Source: Charina bottae (taxonomy: Eukaryota; Chordata; Lepidosauria; Squamata; Charinaidae). Taken from it: DNA of 64,000 nucleotides. The translations under genes were made by a program, and so were the position numbers. The notes below the pieces were generated by a model that had not been told where the DNA came from, made no database searches, and was given only the letters and a program-made list of their open reading frames with translations. The stretch spans positions 496,001 through 560,000 of the forward strand of contig JALMGJ010000020.1 of the NCBI GenBank assembly GCA_023362775.1, in the 5' to 3' direction. This document shows positions 23,101 through 35,100 of this stretch, piece after piece. Position 1 is the stretch's first letter. Each line of letters opens with the position of its first letter.

Positions 23101-26100
23101 CTTTTGGGACGGCTCGAGGAGTTGGGGGTGGCTGGCGTAGTTCTGCGTTGGTTCACCTCCTTCCTCTGGGGCCGGTCCCAATCAGTAGTAATAGGAGATG
23201 AGAGATCCAACTCTCACCCCCTCGTTTGTGGGGTGCTGCAGGGTTCGGTTCTCTCACCTCTCCTATTTAATATCTATATGAAACCGCTGGGTGAGATCAT
23301 CCGTCACCATGGGATGAGATATCATCAGTATGCTGATGATACACAGTTGTACATCTCCATCCCAGGTGAAGTAAGTGATGCAGTGGCCGCCCTTTCTCAG
23401 TGCCTGGAGGCTGTGGGGGTCTGGATGGGGAACAACAGGCTTCAGCTGAACCCTGGTAAGACGGAGTGGCTGTGGATTGATGGTTCTTCTGGATCTGGGA
23501 AATTATCATCTTTGGTTCTGAATGGGGTGGCACTTCCCCGTTCAGAATCAGTGCGGAATCTGGGGGTCCTTCTGGACTCACAACTCCTGCTCAAGGAGCA
23601 GGTGGCAGTCGTGGCCAGAAGGGGCTTTGCACAACTTCGTGTTGTGCGCCAGTTATGCCCTTTCCTGGATCAGGAGTCCCTCCGTACAGTCACTCATGCC
23701 CTGGTCATCTCCCACATAGACTACTGCAATGCGCTTTACATGGGGCTACCCTTGAAGAGTATCCGGAAGCTACAACTGGTCCAGAATGCGGCTGCGCGCG
23801 CAGTTATTGGTGCCCCTAGATCGGCCCATGTGACACCTCTGCTGCGCCAGCTGCATTGGGTGCCGGTATGCTTCCGGGTGCAATTCAAGGTGTTGGTTTT
23901 GACCTTTAAAGCCCTACATGGCATGGGACCAGGGTATCTGAGGGACCGCCTCATCCCCATAACTTCAAACCGTCCCACTCGATTATGTAGAGAGGGCATG
24001 CTCCAGACCCTGTCGGTAAGGGAGTTTCGTTTGGCGGGGTCCAGAAGGCGGGCCTTCTCGGCAGTGGCGCCTGCCCTTTGGAACAACCTGCCCCCGGAGG
24101 TGAGGCAGGCCCCATCACTCCTGTCCTTCCGGAAGAACCTAAAGACCTGGTTTTGCCGCCTCGCGTGGGATGGGAACAGGAATAGTTCCTCGTGGGGATG
24201 GCTGGTGCCATAGAGCCCTTTTAAAGATCATGGTCTGCCTTCTTGGATTTTCTACTTAATTTATAATAATAATAAATTGTATATTGTATTTTTATGTGTT
24301 TTTATAACAGAATTTTAATCTCTATGTTTGTAAACCGCCCAGAGTCCCCTTGGGGGAGATGGTGCAGTGATAGAAGTCGAAACATAAATAAATAAATAAA
24401 AATAAATAAATAAATAAATAAATAAAAATAATTGTGTTTGAGAGAATGAAAAAGAGAATAGAGATGTAGATCAAATACATGCAAGATATTTGGGAAGATA
24501 TATTCATGGAAGAAAGAGGTGACTGTTAAGTCCAGCTGCTAAATGGGGTAACCCAAAAGGGCAATTTCAGAGCGTGGTCCACTGATGGACATCAGGTAAA
24601 TATAGGTAGCCCAATGGATAATTTATTCAGAGGTTAAAGTAATTACATATGGGAAGATGTTCCCAGAGCAGAGGGCTGGCTGACAAACCCACAGTAAATG
24701 TAGGATACTTAGGAGGGGGATTCCAAGAAGGCAGGACCAACTGACAGGTACACTGTGTGTTGGCTGAGTAAGGGAAGGGTTTGTGCTTAAAACAGATCCA
24801 GCCCCAAGTTTGGCCTAACGATAGGTTCCAAAGTAACAGTAAGTTTGTTTTTTTATTTATTATCCCTGCTTTTATTATTTTTATAAGTAACTCAAGGCAG
24901 CCAACATACCTAATACTCCTTCCTCCTCCTATTTTCCCCACAACAACAACCCTGTGAGGTGAGTTGGGCTGAGAGAGAGAGACTGGCCCAAGGTCACCCA
25001 GCCAGCTTTCAGGCCTAAGGCGGGACTAGAACTCTCAGTCTCCTGGTTTGCTATTGGCTCCTTCTTAGGGCTGAGAGAGAGAGTGACTGGCCCAAGGTCA
25101 CCCAGCCGGCTTCCGTGCCTGAGGCGGGACTAGAACTCTCAGTCTCCTGGTTTGCTATTGGCTCCTTCCTAGGGCTGAGAGAGAGAGTGACTGGCCCAAG
25201 GTCACCCAGCCGGCTTTCGTGCCTGAGGCGGGACTAGAACTCTCAGTCTCCTGGTTATTATGGATATCACAAAGGATATGAAAAAGCAGCTTTTTTTTCC
25301 ACCCACTGGAGTAGTAAACAAAAAATCTGCATTTCCCCCTACCAGTTCTTATTCAGCATGATGAAAGAGAATTTGCTTCAGAAGTTCTTTGTGAAAAAGA
25401 AGGACGTTTTAGAGAAATGTTTCTGGGTGGAATCTGGGGGTGTTATTTAATTATAGGGTGGCCAAGGTGCTTGTGTGTGTGTGTGAATATTTTGCCTTTT
25501 AATGTACAATCATCTCTTTTTATTTGTCTGCAGGCTCCCCAGCTTCCCACACTTAAATGAAATTCAAAGGGAAGAAATCATAAGGAAACAGTTTCAGCAG
25601 CGGTGGTATTTTCACCACTAACAGAATCCTGCACTCAAGAACTTCTTTCCCAGAAGAAATTTGGAGCAATTCCCCACCCAATTTCTATGCCCATAAATTT
25701 GATGGAGAATTTTGAAAAGCCATTTGTGCTTAGCTCTATTCACAGGGAGCTGATTTATTCATTTGTTTATTTGTTGCCCGTTTGAAAGCATGCACCTTAA
25801 AGTACCATGCAATTAAGGGCACTTCTACTTTGGGCTCCAGTCTTAAGGAGACTTTGAATATATGAAGCTGTTTTTACTGATCTTGACCACTGATCCACCG
25901 AAGAAAGGTGCAGAAGACGCAAGAGGCAGAATCTATTTTATTCAGCATGCAAAACATATGCCCAGCCTTAGTGCTGCAGCTTCTTCCTTCCCTATTCTAC
26001 TTCTCAAATATTCGATTATATGAGGCAGGAGTTTAGAGCGGATTGACATGAACCGTCCAAGCAATCTGTTTGGGCCTGGATCTCCAAATACTGCACCTCC

Positions 26101-29100
26101 ATACGAGTAATCTTAAGTATGGTTGTTGTGGGTTTTCTGGGCTGTGTGGCCGTGTTCTGGCAGATTTGGTTCCTAACGTTTCGCCAGTCGCTGTGGCTGG
26201 CATCTTCAGAGGACAGGAGCACAGCTAGAAGATTCTCTCTGTGCCCAAGTGGAGGGTGTGTGTTCCTGCTGGTGTTTATAGCTGCTGAGAGGTTATTTAC
26301 AAGAGATTGGGAAAGGGTTTTTAGTGGTGATTAGGGGGTGTGGCGCTGTCGTGTGTGGGATTAGCACATCTATTGTGTGAGTCGTTTGTATATTTCTGTG
26401 GTTGAGTAGAGTTCGTTGACCTTTTGCAAGCTGTGTTTTTCAGGACTGGCAGCCAGGTAAATGACCTCTCAGCAGCTATAAACACCAGCAGGAACACACA
26501 CCCTCCACTTGGGCACAGAGAGAATCTTCTAGCTGTGCTCCTGTCCTCTGAAGATGCCAGCCACAGTGACTGGCGAAACGTTAGGAACCAGAACTGCCAG
26601 AACACGGCCACACAGCCCGGAAAACCCACAACCACCATTGGATTCCGGCCGTGAAAGCCTTCAACTATACAAAATCTTAAGTATCTTTACAATCTCTGTA
26701 ACTAAACTGGAAAGCTTTTGTTAGAAAGTTAGAAGTTCTGGAGCTTTGTCTCTCTGTCCCCAAACCCTGTAGTTTGTAGCTAGCTTTCAGTCATCCAAAC
26801 CACCTGCAGGTTGACAAAACCTACAGCAAATTAAAAAGACATTATTTGCAACCTGAGGAAAAGCAGATGGCTGATCACTGCTCATGCACTTTCCAGTGTT
26901 TGTCACCTTGTTAAGAGAAACAACATTAGGGATAACTTAGTTTCTGATAATTTCATTTCCTAGATATTTATAGTATCTGTAAAACACTGAACCCTCTGAC
27001 GCAGCAAAGACTTGGAACATAACTAGATTGTAATCTATTGTACACAACATTTCATAGAACATTTAATCCCCTAAAACTCTGCAACGCAGTCATCAGTGTG
27101 AAAATAAGAAAAGCATTTCTGTCCTGTTCTGTGATGTAGGACATCAAAACCAACGATGTAAGTCTTCACTGGCAATTATTTTTCACCCTCTGCTTTTGTC
27201 ATGCATCTAGATGTGCTATGCTATTCAGGCAGCCATTTCCCACAGGCAGTTAAAAGCACAAGGGGCTGAGTGAGATTGTTTTCAGTAGGAAGGCCTGCTA
27301 CAAAGCTGGAAAACCAGGGAAGAGAATTTTCCCAACCACAGACAGCTATCCTGGAAGTTGCAGAATTGTTGACAAGAACAGAATCGGTAGCAAGCTCATC
27401 ATTTCTGAAGATCTGGAGCCCTGAACAGAGCTAGAAGTGCTAAGAGCACACAGGGAAGCTCAAAATTGGGCAGCGAGTGCCCCTCAGCCAGGGAAGGAGG
27501 ATTTGAATTCCCTCTTCACAAATAGAACACCCAAATTCTTTTTGGATTGGATCAGCTTATTTTTTTTTAATTCAGGATTTAAATTTAAATTCTGTTCAGG
27601 AGCTCAAGGTGGCATACATAACATTCCCTCTTCCTATCTGTCCCTGCAACCACGTCCCTGGGCAATAGGTTAGGCCAGAGCTTTCCAAACTTTTCATGTT
27701 GGTGACACACCTTTTAGACATGCATCATTTTGTGACACAGCAATAACAGAGCTCCCCGCCCCCCGCGATTGGCTCCCGCCTGCAAACCCCGCCCCCGGCC
27801 CACGCGATTGGCTCCCGCCTGCAAACCACTTGGCAAGTTCTTCCCTCTTGCAGCTTTCAGGACAGCCTGGAAACAGCTCGAATGCGGCAGTAGACCTGGG
27901 CGTCCAAAACTGCCCCTTTCCACCCACCTGGAACATGGTGAATTTCGCCGTTTGCCATTTTTGGGGGGCACCTGACACCTCTCCCATGGATGGGGGACCC
28001 CCCTGAGGATGAGGGGCACCCGTTTCCACCACCACCCCGCCCTCCCTGGAGCGCCATAAGACTTTTTTCGGCAGCCGTGCCAGTTTATTTTTCGGCGCGG
28101 TTTGCCTTTCAGGAGCTCAGCTGAGCCTTGCTGACCTCCCGGCCGCCAATCAGCTGTTTTCGCCGCATTTTCCGGGGCTTTTTGGCCATTTTCATGCCCA
28201 GCCCACCTTCTCCAGTGTCAGGAGAGCTTCCGTGGAGCCTCCAGACCCTCAAATTTGGCTCCCCAGTCTACTCAGAGCCTTGAGCAGTGCTGAGGGCAAC
28301 GCCCCCACCCCCCCACTCAGCGCTTCCGGGTCGTCTGGCGACACACCCAGACACTGCCGGCAACACAGTAGTAATAAAAGTCAAGGAGCACAGTGAAAAA
28401 ATGGGACTAAAATTAAATATAAAGACTAAACTAATAACATGTACAACAGCTAGCCTTAGAACTGACAATGAAGATATTGAAGTGGGAGATAGCTTCTGCC
28501 TTTTAGGATCAACCATCAGTAGTAAAGGAACAAGCAGTCAAGAAATATGCCAGACTAGCACAGAGCATTCCAAACTGTTCATGTTGGTGACACACTTTTT
28601 AGACATGCATCATTTTGTGACATACTCTTACAGCAGGGCACAAGGCAGGCACTAGGACCTGTGCGGAATCACAGCAGGTTTTGAGGCAGCAAGGCACAAG
28701 GCAGGCACTAGGACCTGTGTGGAATCCTGGCAGGGCAGGTTTGGAGGCAGCAGGGCACAAGGCAGGCACTAGGACCTGCGCAGAATCACAGCAGGTTTGG
28801 AGGCAGCAGGGCACAAGGCAGGCACTAGGACGTGCGCGGAATCCTGGCAGCGCTTGGAGGCGGAAGCAGCCGCGACACACCCAGACGACACACTAACGTG
28901 TCCCGACACAGAGTTTGGAAAGCTCTGGGTTAGGCTAAAAGAGACTGAGTGGCAATATTAGTTGTGACATGAAGAGCTGCATTTGACTGGCTGTAGGTAG
29001 GTAATTTATTTCCCTTCCATAAAATACTCTGAGGTCAAATTATGCAGTAAACTGGCAACTAAATGGATCACTTATAATCGGAATTTTGAAACCAAATGTT

Positions 29101-32100
29101 CTCTTGTATATATGTATATGAACAGATCTACATTATATGTGTGAATCTCTATCTCTTGAGATTTCTATTTTTCCTCTGTTTAGTTCACCCTTTTAGCATC
29201 TTGCATCTTTCTATTTGCTATTGCTCAGTTCCATCACATAAACCACTTCTGAGTCTTCTGTCTACTGTTTTGGCCAATTGTTCTCACATAACAGAGAATA
29301 AATTCTAATATAAAAAGTATCTGGAATTTTAAAACTGTTCAATTAGTCAGTTATATGCCAGTTTTTATTTTGCTGGAAAGATTTTGAAGTAAACTGTTAA
29401 TGGTGGTTTGCTGGACATCTGTTCTTTCTCTGAATAATGAATGAAATATAAGATCTCTGCATGTAAACAGAAGATGATACATTTCTGAAAGTTTGACCTG
29501 TAGCCTTTCAGTTGTCCTGAGAATACAAGACATATTGTTAAGTAAACACTTCCTTAGAAGCTGCATTTAAGATTGCCTCTAATGCCGGAAGCACCTACCA
29601 GCCTTGGGGATTCTTTCCAGGTTTTTGGTATGCGAGTTGCCTGTAAACTGGACTTCTGTGCTGAATTCCTGTTCTGGAAGAGACGTCTGCTGTCCCTGCT
29701 CTTGCAAGATACGATGGAAGACAGCAGCCAAGTCTGCTTCAGCTACCATTGAGTCCTTCGGCAAAGAGGCTTCCTCGCCATTTGGAAAATCTTCAGTACT
29801 CTAAGAAGAAGGATCATCTGTCAGTATTAATAAGCAGGCTGCATATTCTCTCATTTGCACACTAAGACATTTCATTTCCAACAGCTTCTTAAATCCAAAG
29901 GCATTACAATCTAGCTTTAATCAGTTGTGGTGTAATAAACCTTGTGTGCCAAAAATGTATGAACACATTTTCATGGGGCAGAAACATGGCAGAAACTGGG
30001 CAAAGTCACTGAAATTGGTAAGGATTATGTTAAAAGCTGAAAGAGCTTGCTCTCAAGCCACATTTCTTATATTTGACAGAAATTCAGCCCCCATCTACAT
30101 ACACTCCAAAACTATAGCACAACTGAACCCATCCAAGGCAGCAAGCTCTGATGTAAGAAGCCACAAACCCAAGTTACGTTCTTGCATCATGAAAGGGTCT
30201 TAAAAACATTTACTTGGCCTATATCATAGGTGGCTAAGCTTTTCTTTTTCTCAGAATTTTATACAATCCTAATACTTAATTCCTGGTAGCATAAATGTGA
30301 AGAAAAAAAAAGAAGCCAAAAAAAAAAAAAAAGGAACAGACATGTTAATGGCTGTTGTGGGTCTTCCGGGCTGTGTGGCCGTGTTCTGGAAGTTGTGGTT
30401 CCTAACGTTTCGCCAGCATCTGTGGCCAGCATCTTCAGAGGGCAGGAGCACAGACAGACTCCTGCCCTCTGAAGATGCTGGCCACAGATGCTGGCGAAAC
30501 GTTAGGAACCACAACTTCCAGAACACGACCACACAGCCCAGAAGACCCACAACAGCCATCGAACTCCGGCCGTGAAAGCCTTCGACAATACATAGACATG
30601 TTAATGTTTTTCCAGAGATTTACCTTTCTATGATTCAATGAGAAATGAGCAAGATATTTCTGGTTATCTGAGTTTGCTTCCTTGTAATAAATTCCAGCAA
30701 GGGAAGTTTTCCTCTTGAGTTGAATAAGTACTTCCCAACATTTCCTCTGATGCAGAATGAAAGCCCACTCACTGAACTACGCCAGCAGGAATTAGGCACG
30801 GATGAATGCTTAACTCCTATACTGGTCATGAAATGTGCACTCAAAAATGGAGGGTTAAGAGTATCTGCTAACCTAATTCTACCTAGCTGTATTTCCACTT
30901 TCTGTGTAAGAATTAAAGTCTTCCATATCACTGATTCATAGAATGGAGGTATGGATAAATCTAATCAAGTTTTTTTGCCCAGTTTACAAGATCAAATGGT
31001 CATTCCAGGAGGTGCTGCGAAGAAGATATAGCTTCTGCTGAGAGACCCACACTGCTGAGTGCATGAGACATTTTGATTGTAAAAAAAAAAAGCCAAGAGC
31101 CCCAGGCATCTCATACATTTTCAACAGCCTTAGTTTTAATATATTTCTCAGATATATTTCTCAGATTAAAAATTCTTAGCCTACAGATTGGACTAGCAAA
31201 GTTCAATGAATGGAGAAAAACTGAAAAAAGAGAAAAGGAAAGATCAGAAATTCCCTCCACCACCACCACCACCACCACCACCACCACCACCAGAAGATCC
31301 CTAATACCTGAAAGCCTTCTTTCCCAGGACCCGAAGAAAGCTGGACAGATTGACGGCGAGATTGGGAAGAATATTCTGAGTCGGTTTCAAAATCAAAGGG
31401 ATGGACAGAAAGTAGGCGTTTTGTCTTGCGCATCTTAGAAAGCACAAAAAGTGAAAGATTCCAAATTTCATACAAGAGATTGCATTTCACATGATCGTCA
31501 ATAAAGGATAGCATCTTTCCTGGTATTTATGATAGTGTAGGCAGCACAATGACATTTATCTGATTATTTACAACACTTGGCAATCAGGATTCAGGGCAGA
31601 ATAGAGCACGGAAACTGCACTGCTCATGCTTGTAGATGACCTTTGGAGAGCAAAGCAACCTTTCCTATATCCAGATGGCCTGCTTACAGTCACTCATGTC
31701 CCAGTACCCTATTGAACTACTGTAACAAGCTGTACGTGGAGCTGCCCTTGAAGAACATCTGGAAGTTACATCTGGTGCAGAATGCAGTGGTCCAGATTCA
31801 GGTGGCCCCAATGCTTTGGGAGCTTCACTGGTTACCTGTTGACTTCTGGTGTGATTCAAGGTACTGGTTATCACTGTTAAGGCCCTTACGTGGGTCCAGA
31901 TTGCCTTTTTCTGTATTCATCTCCCTATCCAACCGGATCAAATATGGCCAACTCCCTCCAGGGCCTGCCTTACAGGATTGTCACCTGATGGGGTCTCGGA
32001 GGTAGGCATTCTCATTAAAAAAAATTAATTTGCTTACTTCAGCTACTAGAGTGCCTCACATCTGTAGGGTTTGCTTGGACTGTTTCATCTTGCTATGATA

Positions 32101-35100
32101 GTTCCAGATTTCTTGGTTTCTGGTGGCACATAAAAATCCATATGGACAGGGGCAGAGTTCTCTGTGACACTTATGAGTATACAGGGCAGGGGGGGGGGGA
32201 GAAGAGCAAAGATATTCTCTTAAATATCTTTTAAAGATAATTTATCTCTTAAAGTCTCCTCTTAAATATCTTGTCCAGTCCAACAATTTTTATGATTTGT
32301 TAGCTTCTAGCCAACTTTGCAAGAACCATTTTTAAAATTAGTGTTGTTGTAATGAAAAGTGACTCTAGAGGACAAAGGGTCTTCAGAACAATACCATTAA
32401 TGTGTTATTTTCCTACTCTCCCTGATTTATCTGCAAATTTATTACTTGTTTATCTGGGAGAGGCCACCCTATTGTGATTAGGCACAAAGATTCACTCAAC
32501 AGAGATCAGTAATTTAGTAACATGGCAGACTTTTGCACACTTAGTCTCAGCAGTTACAGAATGGCTACATGCTTAATTGTTTTCTTTATATTTCAGTAGC
32601 TCTAATGCCTTCTGTGCAGAAAGCCAGGATATTCATCATCTTCATCAGGCCTCCGCAGGTGGTTACATCTGGCTGATCTTGTCTGGACTCAGAGGTCAAG
32701 TTGGGAGAAGCCTTGTTAATACCTGGATGTGAGTCCACCAGGGAATACCAGGGCTGTAGGCCAGACTGAGAAATCGAAAAATATCCTGAAAGAAGGCAAT
32801 AAAAAGGCACCTCCATATTGTTGCTAAGACAATTTCATGGACATGGACATGAAGTCACCAGGAGTTGAGCCCAACTTGAAGGAGACTTACTTTTATTAAT
32901 GACAGAAAGAAAAAGAGTGGAAATGAGAGTCCTTCCCTGAGAACTCAAGACATGCAAAGCTCATTCCTGGAAGTGTATCCAAGTCATTAGGGCTCTGTTT
33001 AAACTGTGCAAGAGCAGAAGAGATTAGTGTCAGACAGCTACAATAAAAGCAACAACTTTCCTCAGATAAACCGAGAGGGGAGGGTGAGGAAGGGAGAGAT
33101 CGTTCTGTAAGTCCCACAGTATGTAAAACAGGCAGGGAAAAAAGGTGCCTGAATTATCCTTACCCTGGCATAACACTCGGCTTCTGCTCCGTCTATATCA
33201 TCACTGGTCTCCCCCTCCTCACTCTCATCATCCCTGTACAGGCGATAATCACCTGGATAAGAAAGATACATGCATATACTGTATGCAAACAATCATATGT
33301 TGATCAGATACCTACCATACAACTGGAGAGGGGCTACCGCTCAGTGACAGACCACAGGTTTTACATTCCAGAAGATGTCAGGTTCAACTGCTCCCATCCT
33401 CATTTCATTGATTTAGTTGATTTAGAAACTGATACTGCTGTATCTTCCTTCCCACCAGTAACTTCACTTCTCAGTTACTGTAATCTGGTCCAACTGCCCT
33501 GCAAGCTACAGCTAGTGAAAAATGTATGTGTCTAGTTATTCCCACTTAATGCCACTGTTGAAAGAACTGTCCTTGCTGCTGACTAGTTAGGTTGAAGAGT
33601 CTAAGCGACTTGGAAGGCAGGATACCTGAGATACTATCTTCTCCCATATAGATTAGTCAGACACTGTATTCACACAAGAGGCGTTCTTGGTTGCACCACA
33701 TCTTGTGAGTATTCATTAAACTCTACCCACAAAGAGGCCCTTGACATCTCATGATGATACTGTTAATACATGATATTCATGGCCACTGGTTATATTAGAG
33801 AATGACATTTTATGGACTGTATTAAATGTTAATGTCGCACCTTACCACCTAAAATTAACCATGTTAATGTTGCACCTTAACAGGAGAAAAAAAAACATGA
33901 CATCCCTCAAGGTCAGAGTGAGTCTAAGCGACTTGGAAGGCAGGATACCTGAGATACTATCTTCTCCCATATAGATTAGTCAGACACTGTATTCACACAA
34001 GAGGCGTTCTTGGTTGCACCACATCTTGTGAGTATTCATTAAACTCTACCCAAAAAGAGGCCCTTGACATCTCATGATGATACTGTTAATACATGATATT
34101 CATGGCCACTGGTTATATTAGAGAATGACATTTTATGGACTGTATTAAATGTTAATGTCGCACCTTACCACCTAAAATTAACCATGTTAATGTTGCACCT
34201 TAACAGGAGAAAAAAAAACATGACATCCCTCAAGGTCAGAGTGAGTCTAAGCGACTTGGAAGGCAGGATACCTGAGATACTATCTTCTCCCATATAGATT
34301 AGTCAGACACTGTATTCACACAAGAGGCGTTCTTGGTTGCACCACATCTTGTGAGTATTCATTAAACTCTACCCAAAAAGAGGCCCTTGACATCTCATGA
34401 TGATACTGTTAATACATGATATTCATGGCCACTGGTTATATTAGAGAATGACATTTTATGGACTGTATTAAATGTTAATGTCGCACCTTACCACCTAAAA
34501 TTAACCATGTTAATGTTGCACCTTAACAGGAGAAAAAAAAACATGACATCCCTCAAGGTCAGAGTGATTGTACCTGTAACTCCCTGACCACTTATGGTGA
34601 ATCAATGCGTACTTTGTAGATCTACAGACAGACCACAGGATTCCATTCAGAGGCTTGCCTCATTTTGACCAGGGCTCAATTGGAGGCAGTCTACTCTGAG
34701 ATATTGCCCAAATCCAAAATGAGTTTTAGAAATTGGGCCTTTTTTTGCTCCCTTGGCAAGTACGGAACAACATAAACAGCTCTAAACCGCCCAGAGTTCC
34801 CCGTTGGGGGGAGATGGGCGGTCATATAAATTAATTAATTAATTAATTAATTAATTAAATCTTATCTTATAATAGACCTGGATTTTTTTTAAAAAACACA
34901 TTAAAATGCATGAGGGGATGCAGCCTGCCAACATTCATGGAAATACGTTTAGGAATTTTGAGCTATACTTTTCTGACTTTTGATTGTTTGAACAGAAAGT
35001 GCCTGTACCTAGGCTGTTTGAGGACAGAATCTGATTACATTTTCAACCATAGTTTTCCTATGGAAAACCATGGCAGCCAATTTCAGATACATGGGTAGAA

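Noticed and set aside
32670..32762. Functional 5S rRNA gene
   Set aside because: Many substitutions in the internal promoter, incomplete 5' part and a SINE tail.
33599..34567. CRISPR-like or tRNA-cluster repeat
   Set aside because: Repeat units are 323 bp, directly adjacent without spacers, in vertebrate intronic DNA; it is a plain tandem duplication.
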